A stretch of DNA of 64,000 nucleotides from Crossiella equi (GCF_017876755.1 NZ_JAGIOO010000001.1:6991786-7055785), one strand, 5' to 3'. Shown: positions 35,188 through 44,625, numbered from the stretch's first letter. The notes: generated from the letters alone by a model not told the origin. Numbers and translations are program-made.

Positions 35188-36914
35188 AGGATCCGCAGAT
35201 AATTAACTCGATGTTTTGATCTTTGCGAGGAGTTTGGTCAGAGGAACCGGGAGGGGTTCGGGTTCGATCACGGTGCCGTGCTGGTCGAGGAGCTGGCGGG
35301 TGCGGGCGATCGCGCGGCGGATGGTGCTGCGGCTGCTGGTGAACAGCACGGCCAGGGTGTCGTGGGGCAGGGACAGTCGCAAGTGGAGGATGGTGACCAA
35401 GACCTGGTCGGGAAACCGCAGGCCCGGTGGCCGCCCTGGGCGAGGTTGGTGCGGGCGGAGTCCTTGCTCTGTCCGGTGTTGCTGGTGTTCGCGGTGCTGG
35501 GCGTCGGTATGTTCCTGGCGCAGGATGTCCAGTTCCGCAGTCAGGGTGTCCAGTTCAGGGCGCGGCATGCCGGTGAGTGCGGCATCGGACAGGGTGGCCG
35601 TGTCCGGCTCGGCTGGTGGGAGCGGATCGGATTCGCCGGTGTGTCGGCTGGTGCCGGAGTGCAGGGTGTAGTTCCAGTCGCCGTGCCAGTCGTGGCGGAC
35701 GATCGGCAGGTTCGCCATCTGCTCGTCGCTGATGCTGATCCCGGTGGGATAGGTGCCGGTGTCGAGTTCGGAGTGGACGGTCAGCCCGGTGCTGGTGGTG
35801 GTCGCGGCGATCGTGTTGACGATGACTTCATGGCTGGTCAGCGGACGTCCGCGCCAGTTCATGGTGATGTGGCAGAACAGCCGGTGCTCGATGGTGTTCC
35901 ACTTGGATGTGCCGGGCGGGAAGTGGCAGACGGTGATGGCCAGGCCGGTCTGGGCGGCCAGGGTGGCGAGTTCGGTTTTCCAGGCCCTGGTGCGGTAGCC
36001 GTTGGAACCGCCCGCGTCAGCGGTGATCAGCAGCCGTGTCGCGTCGGGGTAGCCGGCGCGGCCGGTTCCGTTCCACCAGCGCCGCAGGGATTGCACGGCA
36101 AAGGCCGCGGTGTCGTGATCGGTGCCGACGTTGACCCAGCCGCTGTTCGCGGCCAGGTCGTAGATGCCGTAGGGCACGGCCTTGCCCAGTTTCTTGTCCG
36201 GGAAGTCGTGGGTACCCACCTCGACAGGCCGGCCGGTGGGGTGCCACTCGCGTCCGCTGTTCTTGTACTCGCCGACGAGTTCCTTCTTCTTGGTGTCCAC
36301 GCTGACGACCGGCTCGCCGGCCGTCAGATAGATCTTGACTTGATCGTTGATGTAGCGGAACTGGGCGTCCCGGTCGGGATTCTGCTTACCTTCCAGCGTC
36401 TTGACGTTCGATTGCAGGCTGAAGCCTTGTTCACGCAGCAGGTCCGCCACGGTGTCGGCGGAGACACGGTGACCCTGGGCGGTGAGTTCGGCGGCGAGGT
36501 TGCGGGTGGATTTCGTGGTCCATCGCAGCGATGACATAGGGTCGCCGCGCATGTCCGGTTCCACCAAGGCCAGCAACGCGGGACACAGTCCGGGATCGGC
36601 GTCGGCGGCACGCTTACGGCCCGCACCGGGCCGGCGGACACGACCGAGCGGTGTCTCACCGGACTTCAGCTCGGCGACCCCGAGCGACACGGTCGCCGCC
36701 CGCACGCCTGCGGCGCCGGCCACGAGCTTGATCCCGCCGTGTCCTAGCGATATGGCTTCCGCCGCCAGTAGCAGGCGCCGCTGACGTTCGTTCAGGTGCG
36801 GCAGAATCGCCCCGAACTTCGCCGCCAGCGACGCCTGCAGACCTTCAGTCGCACTCATCACGCAAGCATGACACCTCACCCGTAACACATACGGCTAATT
36901 TCCCTGCGAGTCCT
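35188..36914 (-). mobile_element. ISAzo13-family insertion sequence inside an IS630-type element
   Basis: Ends are imperfect inverted repeats, AGGATCCGCAGATAAT on the left and, inverted from the right, AGGACTCGCAGGGAAA, flanked by TA on both sides (35186-35187, 36915-36916). It contains one intact transposase. It splits an older IS630-type transposase into two pieces. Confidence 0.85.
35203..36858 (-). CDS. ISAzo13-family transposase
   Basis: A 551-aa transposase. N-terminal helices (LNERQRRLLLAAEAISLGHG) precede a core with VSVDTKKKELVGEYKNSGRE, PYGIYDLAANSGWVNVG, LLITADAGGSNGYRTR and CHFPPGTSKWNTIEHRLFCH, all characteristic of the ISAzo13 group. The last ~90 residues carry an additional HTH-like module (LSLPHDTLAVLFTSSRSTIR) seen in actinobacterial members. 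It is intact and presumably active. ATG 36858 is used; an upstream start at 36888 is possible. Confidence 0.9.
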   Translation of the reverse strand: MSATEGLQASLAAKFGAILPHLNERQRRLLLAAEAISLGHGGIKLVAGAAGVRAATVSLGVAELKSGETPLGRVRRPGAGRKRAADADPGLCPALLALVEPDMRGDPMSSLRWTTKSTRNLAAELTAQGHRVSADTVADLLREQGFSLQSNVKTLEGKQNPDRDAQFRYINDQVKIYLTAGEPVVSVDTKKKELVGEYKNSGREWHPTGRPVEVGTHDFPDKKLGKAVPYGIYDLAANSGWVNVGTDHDTAAFAVQSLRRWWNGTGRAGYPDATRLLITADAGGSNGYRTRAWKTELATLAAQTGLAITVCHFPPGTSKWNTIEHRLFCHITMNWRGRPLTSHEVIVNTIAATTTSTGLTVHSELDTGTYPTGISISDEQMANLPIVRHDWHGDWNYTLHSGTSRHTGESDPLPPAEPDTATLSDAALTGMPRPELDTLTAELDILRQEHTDAQHREHQQHRTEQGLRPHQPRPGRPPGLRFPDQVLVTILHLRLSLPHDTLAVLFTSSRSTIRRAIARTRQLLDQHGTVIEPEPLPVPLTKLLAKIKTSS

Positions 36915-36916
36915 TA

Positions 36917-37618
36917 GATGGGGTTGGCCCAGGAGGCGTAGGTCGGGGTGAAGCACAGCTCGACCTTGTTCTTCTTCGCCCAGCGGCGGATGTCCGCGCC
37001 GGTGTGGGCGGAGAGGTTGTCCACAATGATGTAGATCGGGGCGCCGTCGGGTCGGGCGGCGCGGATCGACTTCAGTGCGGCCAGGCTGTTGGCGGTGCCC
37101 TTGCAGCGGCGGTTGACGCCCCACAGCCGATCATCGCCGACGGAGTAGCAGCCGTGGAAGTAGGCGACGCCGTGGGTGCGGCGAAAGGTCGCCGGTAGCC
37201 GGTCGGGCTTGCCCTGCCTCGCCCAGCAGGAACCTGCGGTGGGCCGGATGCCCGAGGGCCCGAACTCGTCGAAGGCGAAGACCCGGTCCGGGAAGCGGTC
37301 CAGTACCTGCTTGATCCGGTCGAGTTTCGCATCACGTTCGGGGTCGGGAGACTCCTTCCAAGTCTTGGTGCGCTGGAAGGTGATGCCACGGCGCAGGAGC
37401 AGGCACCGTAGGGCCTCACGGCCGATACGGATGACACGTCCGTGTACACGGCGCAGGTAGGCGGCGAGTGTGCGGATCGACCAGCGGGTGAAGGGCTGGC
37501 CGAGCTTGGTGAGGCGGGTGGTGGCCGTCTGGATGACGAAGTCCTCGTCGTCAGGGCCGAGCAGGCGGGGACGGCCTCCCGCCCACTGAGGGTCCAGGCA
37601 GGCCAGGAGCAATGCTTG
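36917..37618 (-). pseudogene. IS630-type transposase, N- and C-terminally truncated
   Basis: About 230 residues of an IS630 DDE transposase: WAGGRPRLLGPDDEDFVIQT, RRGITFQRTKTWKESPDPER, the first Asp in RVFAFDEFGPSG, the second in IYIIVDNLSAHTG, then LCFTPTYASWANPI where the ISAzo13-type element interrupts. The N-terminal HTH region is missing and abuts the end of the IS256-type element at 37619. The C-terminal piece is at 34972-35187. Two later insertions have therefore broken it on both sides. Confidence 0.85.
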
Positions 37619-39024
37619 AGACCTGTGGATCGGCCGAGGAAGGGCGTACCTTCCCGGTGATCGAGCAGAGTCTCACACAAGCCGACGTTGGCGCGTCGGT
37701 CGGGAAGGCACGCCCATGCTCACAGTAGTCCCTGACCCCACATCCGGTGACAACGACCAGCCCTCGACCACGGGGCCCTCGACGTCGTTGATCGACGAGA
37801 TCGTCCGTGAAGGAGCTCGCCGGATGCTGCCGAGGCCCTGCGGGCCGAGGTCGACGCCTACCTCGCGGCTTTCGCCGACGAGCGTGACGAGCACGGTCAC
37901 CGCCTGGTCGTGCGCAACGGCTACCACCAGCCCCGCGAGGTGCTGACCAGCGCTGGCGCGGTGGAGGTGACCGCGCCGCGGGTCAACGACAAGCGCGTCG
38001 ACCCCGCCACCGGTCGGCGGAAGCGGTTCTCCTCGGCGATCCTTCCCCCATGGGCGCGCAAGACGCCGGAGATTACCGAGGTGCTGCCACTGCTGTACCT
38101 GCACGGGCTGTCCTCCGGGGACTTCGTGCCCGCGCTGGGCCAGTTCCTGGGCAGTGAGAAAGGCCTGTCAGGTCTGGTGATCACGAAACTGACCGAGCGG
38201 TGGAAGACCGACCGGCGGGCGTTCACCGAACGAGATTGTCCACTGTGGACTACGTGTGCCTGTGGGCGGACGGCATCCACGTCAACATCCGACTGGAAGA
38301 ACACAAACTCTGCCTGCTGGTGATGATCGGAGTCCGTGCCGACGGCCGCGAGGAACTGGTCGCGCTGTCCGACGGCTACCGCGAATCAACCGAGTCGTGG
38401 GCGGACCTGCTCCGGGGTTGCGCCCGCCGCGGGATGCGCGCCCCGGTCCTGGCCGTCGGGGACGGGGCACTCGGGTTCTGGGGCGCCGTACGCGAGGTCT
38501 TCCCCGACACGCGTGAGCAGCGCTGCTGGTTCCACAAGATCGGCAACGTGCTGTCCGCGCTGCCGAAGTCGGTGCATCCCGGCGCGAAGAAAGCCCTGGC
38601 CGAGATCTGGAACGCCGAGGACCGCCGTCACGCGCTGGAGGCGGTGACGGCCTTCGAGACTGCCTACGGCGCGAAGTTCCCCAAAGCCACCGCCAAGATC
38701 ACCGATGTCGCGGAGCTGCTCGCCTTCTACGGCTACCCGGCCGAGCACTGGATCCACCTGCGCACCACGAACCCCATCGAGTCCACCTTCGCCACCGTGC
38801 GGCATCGCACCAAGCTCACCAAAGGCCCTGGATCCCGTGCGGCCGGCCTGGCGATGGCGTTCAAGCTGATCGAGTCGGCCCAGGCCCGCTGGCGGGCGGT
38901 CAACGCCCCACATCTGGTCGCCCTGGTCCGTGCCGGTGCCCGATTCGAGAATGGCAAACTCGTCGAACGACCCGACGAACAGGCACCACCCACCGCAGCC
39001 TAAAAGATCTTCATCCACAGGTCT
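37619..39024 (+). mobile_element. IS256-family (mutator-type) insertion sequence, inactivated
   Basis: Bounded by 12-bp perfect inverted repeats AGACCTGTGGAT (37619-37630) and ATCCACAGGTCT (39013-39024). The expected 8-9-bp target duplication is not found, so one flank was probably rearranged. The transposase is frameshifted twice. Confidence 0.82.
37716..39003 (+). pseudogene. IS256-type transposase with two frameshifts
   Basis: Three successive frames make one transposase: the first from ATG 37716 (SLIDEIVREGARRML), the second with RNGYHQPREVLTSAGAVEVT and LPLLYLHGLSSGDFVPALGQ, the third with catalytic YVCLWADGIHVNIRLEE, VLAVGDGALGFWGA and TTNPIESTFATVRHRTK. The breaks fit single-base deletions, near 37823 (CTGCCGAGG where CTGGCCGAGG is expected) and near 38236 (GATTGTCC for GATTTGTCC). 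It is inactive unless these are sequencing errors. Confidence 0.85.
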
Positions 39025-39172
39025 TGACTATTGCTTCACTCATTTTGAACTGATCTCTAAGCTTGAGTTTTAAGGTCCGGGGGTCCGACGTGACACCTGG
39101 TTGATCACAAGCGAAGCCCTTGGTTGATCATTCCTTCTTGCGACAGACGGAAGATCACAACCAAGGGCTCCG
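39004..39172. other. junction between two insertion sequences
   Basis: It contains the outer flank of the IS256-type element and, presumably, the left end of the next transposon. The stretch CTCATTTTGAACTGAT (39038-39053) resembles CTCATTCTGAACTGAG at 42433-42448 in the same orientation. The hairpin ahead of the transposase is listed separately. Confidence 0.4.
39115..39169 (+). promoter_or_regulatory. hairpin covering the transposase ribosome site
   Basis: Perfect 12-bp arms AGCCCTTGGTTG and CAACCAAGGGCT with a 31-nt loop end 3 bp before the GTG at 39173. The only Shine-Dalgarno-like bases (AAGGG) are in the right arm, so read-through transcripts would fold and block translation, a device known from other insertion sequences. 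Confidence 0.5.
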
Positions 39173-40500
39173 GTGATCAGTGTGCACCACACCAGCACGA
39201 CCGATGCATCGGGGGAGCTGTCCAGGTTCCGCCACGAGTTCTACCACTGCCTGACCACACGAGCGGACGCGTTGTTCGAACTGGCCGACGCGGCACTGTG
39301 CACGGACGGGCCGGTCACCTCCCTGGTCGAGTTGTCCCTGACCACCGAACACCGACGCGGCCACGGATCCCTCTACGACAGCCTGAACTCCGGCCGCATC
39401 GACACCGACCGTTTCCGCGATGTCATCACCAGCCAGGCCATCCCCCGCCGCGACGGGCGCATCGTGCTGGCAATCGATGTCAGCCACTGGCTGCGCCCCG
39501 ACGCCGGCACCAGCCCACAGCGGATGTTCTGCCACACCTACGGCCGCGGCAAGGGCCAAGCCCAGATGATCCCCGGCTGGCCCTACTCCTTCATCGCCGC
39601 ACTGGAACCCGGCCGCAGCTCCTGGACCGCGCTGCTGGACGCCGTGCGAGTCGGCCCCGGCGATGACCGCACCGACCTGGCCGCCAACCAGCTCCGCGAC
39701 GTGGTGCAACGGCTTATCGACACCGGACACTGGCACAGCGGTGACCCGGAGATCTGGATCGTCGGTGACAGCGGCTACGACGGCGTCCGCCTGGCGTTCC
39801 TGCTGGCCGATCTCCCCATCGCGATCCTGGTCCGGCTCCGCTCGGACCGGGTCCTGCGCTTCCCCGCCCCGGCCAGGGCACCCGGCACTCGCGGACGCCC
39901 CGTGCGTCACGGAGCCCGCTTTGAGTTCACCAGCCCGGCCGGCTGGCCGGCCCCGGCACAGTCCACGACCACCGGCACCACCCGCTACGGCACGGCACAC
40001 GCCCAGTCCTGGGACCGGCTGCACACCAAACTCACCCGGACCGGTGCCTGGGCCGGGCACGAAGAGCCGCTACCGATCGTGGAGGGCACCCTGATCCGGC
40101 TGGAGGTCCAGCGCCTGCCGGGCACCGCCACCCCAAAACCGTTGTGGCTGTGGCACTCCAGCACCACACGGGACATCGTCACCGCGAGCCGCGTGGATCA
40201 GTTGTGGCAGATGTTCCTGCGCCGGTTCGATCTGGAACACACCTTCCGGTTCCTCAAACAGACCCTGGGCTGGACCAGGCCCCGGATCCGCGACCCGCAC
40301 GCGGCGGATCGCTGGACCTGGCTGATGATCGCGGCCTGCACCCAGCTTCGGCTGGGCCGTGTGCTCGTGGAGGACCAGCCTCGTCCCTGGGAACGCGCAC
40401 CATCCACACCCGCTCGGTTGTCCCCGGTCCGGGTCCGTCGAGGATTTCGTGCGCTCCGACCGCTGATCGCCTCGCACACGAACCCACCGAAATCCTCCCG
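39173..40500 (+). pseudogene. DDE transposase (IS701/IS4-like), C-terminus replaced by IS3-type insertion
   Basis: About 440 residues of a transposase with RRDGRIVLAIDVSHWLRPDA (first Asp), EIWIVGDSGYDGVRLAFLL (second Asp) and RRFDLEHTFRFLKQTLGWTR (Glu), then TPARLSPVRVRRGFRALRP. All catalytic motifs are present. At 40500 the frame enters the left end of the IS3-type element and reads ~33 foreign residues to a stop. The original tail (RPQGVTSPPWKPAV) survives beyond the IS at ~41826. It may retain activity if the tail is dispensable. Confidence 0.8.
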
Positions 40501-40566
40501 TGAGGTTCCCCCGGTAGCTCGGAGACTTTCCAGGCATGGTCCGATAGGGCCTGAAGGGAGTCGTCC

Positions 40567-40878
40567 GTGGCAGCACCGAAGAAGTACCCCGACGAGCTGA
40601 GGGCTCGTGCAGTCCGGCTGTATCGAGAGTCTGATCCCAAGCCGGTGATCCGCCGTCTGGCCGAGCAGCTCGGGGTGCATCACGAAGCGTTGCGTAACTG
40701 GATCCGGCAGGACGAGGCCGACCGGGGCGAGCGCGCCGACCGGCCCACGACCAGCGAGTCGGAGGAGTTGCGCCGGTTGCGGCGGGAGAACGCGGAACTC
40801 AAGCGGGCCAACGAGATCCTCAAGGCCGCGAGCGCTTTTTTCGCCTCGGAACTCGACCCGACCCGGCGACGGTCGTGA
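40567..40878 (+). CDS. IS3-family transposase OrfA
   Basis: A 103-aa DNA-binding subunit: HTH YPDELRARAVRLYRESD and LAEQLGVHHEALRNWIRQ, then a leucine-zipper-like coil (LRRLRRENAELKRANEIL). The 3' part contains the slippery heptamer T-TTT-TTC (40836-40842) in the correct phase for -1 frameshifting into orfB, with no stop in between, so an OrfAB transposase can be made. GTG 40567 start. Confidence 0.9.
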   Translation: MAAPKKYPDELRARAVRLYRESDPKPVIRRLAEQLGVHHEALRNWIRQDEADRGERADRPTTSESEELRRLRRENAELKRANEILKAASAFFASELDPTRRRS

Positions 40879-41792
40879 AGCTCGTTGCGCAGCTTCGCGG
40901 CCGCTTCGGGGTCGAGCCCATCCTCCGGGTCCTCGGTATCGCCTCCTCCACCTACTACGGCTGGGTCCAGCGCCAGACAGACCCGTCGCCGCGCCAGCGC
41001 CAGGACGAGGAGCTGGTGGCCGAGATCGTGGACATCCACACGACCTCCGGTGGCACCTACGGCAGCCCGCGGGTGCACGCCACCCTGCGCCGCCGCGGGA
41101 TCCGGGTGTCACGCAAGCGGGTCGAGCGGCTGATGCGCGGCCACGAGCTGCAGGGCGCGTTCCTGCGCACGAAGTGGCGAACACCCTCGACCCGCCGCGA
41201 TCCACGAGCCATGCCGGCGCCGGATCTGGTCAACCGGTGCTTCACCGCCCCGGCCCCGGACCGGCTGTGGGTGGCCGACGCCACCCGTATCCCCACCGGC
41301 GAGGGCGTGTTCTGGCTGGCTGCGGTCCGCGACGCGTTCTCCAACCGGATCGTGGGCTGGAAGACCAGCGACCGCTGCGACACCAGCCTCGTACTCGGCG
41401 CGCTGGAATACGGCATCTGGTCCCGCGAGGTCCGTGACGGGCAGCTGATCCATCACAGCGACCGCGGCTCGACCTACACCTCGATCCGCTTCGCGCAACG
41501 TCTGGCGGACAACGGAATCCTGCCGTCGATGGGCTCGGTCGGTGACTCTTACGATAACGCGCTGATGGAGAACTTCTTCTCCACACTGAAGATCGAACTC
41601 GTGTACCGGAACTCGTGGCGCACCCGCGACGAGGCCGAGAACGCGATCTTCAGCTACATCGACGCCTGGTACAACACCCAGCGCATCCAGAAAGAGCTCG
41701 GCTGGCTCAGCCCCGATGAGTACGAGGCCGCCTGGCACGCCGACCAACTCGAGCCATCTATCATCCCTGCGTCCCCAACCGGAGTCAGGTAA
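40875..41792 (+). CDS. IS3-family transposase OrfB
   Basis: A 305-aa integrase-core subunit. HTH_21-type segment (GGTYGSPRVHATLRRRGI) precedes the DDE domain: first Asp in RLWVADATRIPTGEG, second in LIHHSDRGSTYTSIRFAQ, and Glu in DSYDNALMENFFSTLKIEL, ending RIQKELGWLSPDEYEAAW. Intact. GTG 40875 overlaps the orfA stop (GTGA), allowing re-initiation as well as frameshifting. Confidence 0.92.
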   Translation: MKLVAQLRGRFGVEPILRVLGIASSTYYGWVQRQTDPSPRQRQDEELVAEIVDIHTTSGGTYGSPRVHATLRRRGIRVSRKRVERLMRGHELQGAFLRTKWRTPSTRRDPRAMPAPDLVNRCFTAPAPDRLWVADATRIPTGEGVFWLAAVRDAFSNRIVGWKTSDRCDTSLVLGALEYGIWSREVRDGQLIHHSDRGSTYTSIRFAQRLADNGILPSMGSVGDSYDNALMENFFSTLKIELVYRNSWRTRDEAENAIFSYIDAWYNTQRIQKELGWLSPDEYEAAWHADQLEPSIIPASPTGVR

Positions 41793-41822
41793 CCAACCCT
41801 CCGAGTTATCGGGGGAACCTCA

Positions 41823-42039
41823 CCTGTCCGCAAGGAGTCACCAGCCCGCCGTGGAAACCTGCCGTCGCCGATCGCAACCCCGGTCTATCGGTCCTGTTCA
41901 GACGGTCGGACTGTCGGGATTGCGCCGTGCGCGGGCAATGCACCGGCAACGTCGATGGCAAAGGCCGGTATCTCCTTCTGCTGCCCTAACCGCTGCGGGA
42001 GATTCAGTCTCGTGCCCGGGTGGAGTAGAAAACCCCTGG
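41823..42039. other. tail of the interrupted transposon and debris
   Basis: Starts with the displaced C-terminal codons of the 39.2-kb transposase (RPQGVTSPPWKPAVADRN in frame from ~41826). Beyond that no conserved coding is seen. Confidence 0.45.
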
Positions 42040-42260
42040 GTGGAAGGAGAAGTAGGCGCTGCGGGCCGGATGCGAGGCGACGGTCTCCGAGACGGTCCAC
42101 GCCCATGGGTTACGACACTGCCGCTGCCACTGCCTGGCCAAGACCCACGTGCGGCACGTCCTGACCGCTGCAGGAACCAACATCATTCGCCTCGGCCGGC
42201 ACGAGGTAGCTGATCGGCACCCGAGGCCGCCGAGTCACTTCTACCGGCTCGGTCAGACAC
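42040..42260 (+). pseudogene. C-terminal remnant of an IS1182-type transposase
   Basis: In one frame the sequence reads ALRAGCEATVSETVHAHGLR then CLAKTHVRHVLTAAGTNIIR, which matches the conserved end of IS1182 transposases (GIEGT..QAV...GLR...GLAKTHLQHV.TAAA.N). An in-frame TAG stands immediately upstream and the rest is missing. The region to 42668 shows no further gene. Confidence 0.6.
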
Positions 42261-42668
42261 GGTCCACTGAGTCGGCCACTTGAAGATCACCAATAGCATC
42301 CGGAAAGTGGGCCAGAACCAAAATTCGCGTGCCGTTGACATTCCGGCGACTCCGTGTCCGTACCGAACGGCGAGCCGATGTTCACCAGGCCATCCTCAGT
42401 CTTGCCTGCTCGGTCATCTGCCTCCGCAAACTCATTCTGAACTGAGTTCTCAGCATCAGCAACGGGCCTTGAAGCCTTGTCCGTAACCCTCGGGCAGCCA
42501 GCGTGAGAACCAAGACGAGCTGGCGGCGAACATCGGTCGTCTGCTGGTACCTCCTCTCCTCTCCTCTCCCAGAGCCGGCCCTGTAGAACTCACCCCGCAC
42601 TGATCAGTAGCCAGCGTGCAGGGGGTGACGGTGACGGTCGCCCCGCCGCCAGGTCGTGAGGGAGTCAG
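42261..42668. other. non-coding spacer before integrase
   Basis: A 408-bp stretch without a convincing gene. It includes CTCATTCTGAACTGAG, similar to 39038-39053, and a CTCCTCTCCTCTCCTCTCCC pyrimidine tract (42550-42569), a short tandem CTCTC repeat. Confidence 0.45.
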
Positions 42669-44086
42669 ATGGGGTTCATACGGAGAAGGCAGCTCAAGGA
42701 TGGGAGGATCCGCTACACGGGCTACTACCACGACGCCCTCGGTCGCGAGCGCTCCGCAGGCACCTTCGACGACCCTGACGAGGCGGAGCGCGCGTGGCAG
42801 GACGCCCAAGCCAAGGCCGTTGAAGCTCGCGGTCGCGGTGTCCTGCTGGGACAGCAGCGCTTCGCGCGTTACGTGCTGCAGACCTGGTTGCCGAACCACC
42901 AGATCGAGGCCAACACCCGCGAGGGCTATACGGGCACGATCGAGAAGTACCTGGTCCCCTGGTTCGGCAAGATGCAGGTGAACGCGGTTCTGCCCGATGA
43001 TGTGCGGGAGTTCTGCGCCGCGCTGCTGGGAAGGGCGTTAAGGCGGACGTTGTCCGCAAGTGCAAGAACGTGTTGGGAGCGATTTTCACCACCGCTCACT
43101 CGGACCGGCTCACCAAACTGCACCCCTGCACCGGGGTGCGTGCACCCGCCGCACCGAGCCAGCCTTTGCAGGTAATCACCCCAGAGGAGTTCGGGATCCT
43201 CCATCGGTCGGTGGAGGATCCTCGCTGGCGTTTGATGATCGAACTGGTCGTCGAATCCGAGCTCCGGTGGGGCGAGGTCAGTGAGCTCAGAGTCCGCGAC
43301 CTCAGCGTGATGGTGAGGCAGCTGACCGTTGCTCGCACCGTTGTCGAGGTGAGCAAGAGGTTCCGGGTCGATGGGCAGCGATTCCTGGTCAAGGAGTACC
43401 CCAAGAGCGGGCACTACCGCTATGTGCGGCTACGAGAAGCGATCACGGTCAGTCTCGCTGAACACATCACGCGGCTGGACCTCTCGAGCGAGGACTTGCT
43501 GTTCGGGATCACTCCGACCAGCGAGCTGGCCGTCAGCGGGCCGCGGCAGGAGATTCCGGAGGGGTTGGGGATGACGGACCCGAATCCCGTGGGGTGCTGT
43601 TATCGGCATGGAACCACGACCGGCTACTCTCTGGGTGGGTGCCGGTGTGAGTATTGCCGTCTGGCCATGAGCAACTATCGGGCGGCGCGGCGTGCTGCGG
43701 GTGAGGATCGGCCGCCGGTCGGGCGGCGCATTGATACCGATGGCCACATTCCTCGCCGGTGGTTTGTGGACAGGGTGTGGCGTCCTGCTTTGACGGCGGC
43801 GGCTTTGGGGAGGGACGTGAGCTTTCACGATCTTCGTCATGCTCATGCCAGTTGGACTCTGGCTGGTGGTGCCACGGTGCAGGATGTTCGTGAGCGGCTC
43901 GGGCACCGAAGTTTGCGGGCCACTGAGCGGTACCTGCATTCCCTGCCGGATGGCGAGGACAACGCCCTTGGTGCCCTGGCTCGGGTCCGGGACGGCGGGA
44001 AGCGGGCGACGAGAGTGGTCACCGCGGCTTGCGCTTGTGATCCGGGGGAGTCAAATCGTGGCGCTGGCCGGCCCTTCCAGGTGTAG
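42669..44086 (+). pseudogene. tyrosine integrase, one frameshift
   Basis: Two overlapping frames make a ~470-aa phage-type integrase: N-terminal arm-binding part MGFIRRRQLKDGRIRYTGYY, core-binding YVLQTWLPNHQIEANTREGY, then after a break near 43030 (GGGAAGGGCG lacking one G) the catalytic domain with Arg in ESELRWGEVSEL, HDLRHAHASW, GHRSLRATERYLHSL. Between catalytic boxes sits a Cys/His insert (GCCYRHGTTTGYSLGGCRCE, YCRLA). It ends 246 bp from tRNA-Val(GAC), the presumed target of the 30-44 kb island. Non-functional unless the frameshift is a sequencing error. Confidence 0.85.
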
Positions 44087-44162
44087 CCGGGGCGGGGAGG
44101 GTTCCTCGTTCCAGCCGAGGCTCGGCGTGCTCTGGCGGGGAGGAACCCTCCCCGCCCCGGCT
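44085..44162. terminator. 23-bp perfect inverted repeat after the integrase
   Basis: Arms AGCCGGGGCGGGGAGGGTTC(CTC) at 44085-44107 and its inverse at 44140-44162 enclose a 32-nt loop with an inner GCCGAGGCTCGGC hairpin. The left arm overlaps the integrase stop codon. A strong terminator or an element-end structure. Confidence 0.65.
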
Positions 44163-44287
44163 TGTCCGTGGGGTCCGGCCAGCGTAACGATTTGACCTAC
44201 CCGGAGAAGTTGCTGATATCCCGCTCATATCGTCAGCAGGGCTCTCCGGGCATTCTCACGGTCAGCTGACGGTCGGAAAGAAGGAAA

Positions 44288-44314
44288 GACCCGCCGACGT
44301 GATGTCGGCGGGTC
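44288..44314 (-). terminator. Rho-independent terminator of the tRNA operon
   Basis: Stem GACCCGCCGAC / GTCGGCGGGTC with a 5-nt loop; on the minus strand it is followed by TTTCCTTCTTTCC. It lies 18 bp beyond the CCA end of tRNA-Val. Confidence 0.8.
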
Positions 44315-44331
44315 TCTGACCTGCATCTTTC

Positions 44332-44406
<75 letters not shown>

Positions 44407-44407
44407 G

Positions 44408-44479
44408 AGGCGGAGGCGGGAATCGAACCCGCGTACAGGGCTTTGCAGGCCCTTGCCTAAGCCACTCGGCCACTCCGCC
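44408..44479 (-). tRNA. tRNA-Cys(GCA)
   Basis: Acceptor GGCGGAG/CTCCGCC, anticodon stem AGGGC/GCCCT with loop CTGCAAA (anticodon GCA), T-loop TTCGATT. CCA is not encoded. Separated from tRNA-Val by one base, so processed from one transcript. Confidence 0.95.
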
Positions 44480-44552
44480 GTTCCCTGATGGTCCCAAGAC
44501 CCACGAGGGATCTTCAGCCTTCAGAGGTCCGGCCCGTGTCCGAGCCGCCCAG

Positions 44553-44625
44553 AGCGGATGACGGGACTCGAACCCGCGACCCTCACCTTGGCAAGGTGAT
44601 GCGCTACCAGCTGCGCTACATCCGC
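44553..44625 (-). tRNA. tRNA-Gly(GCC)
   Basis: Acceptor GCGGATG/CATCCGC, anticodon stem TCACC/GGTGA with loop TTGCCAA (anticodon GCC), T-loop TTCGAGT. First gene of the Gly-Cys-Val tRNA operon. Confidence 0.95.

Larger units (their letters stand above)
40501..41822 (+). mobile_element. IS3-family insertion sequence (1322 bp)
   Basis: Inverted repeats TGAGGTTCCCCCGGTAGCTC at the left and, inverted from the right, TGAGGTTCCCCCGATAACTC (2 mismatches). Two overlapping frames orfA/orfB lie within. A clear 3-4-bp target duplication is not visible (CCG versus CCT). Confidence 0.9.

Noticed and set aside
36914-37612. Independent intact IS630 transposase gene
   Set aside because: Its C-terminus ends in the inverted repeat of the ISAzo13-type element and its N-terminal HTH is missing, so it is a fragment.
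37611-39032. 8-bp target duplication of the IS256-type element
   Set aside because: The flanks AATGCTTG and TGACTATT do not match; no other offset gives a convincing duplication.
40498-41825. 3-bp target duplication of the IS3-type element
   Set aside because: CCG and CCT differ; not counted as a duplication.
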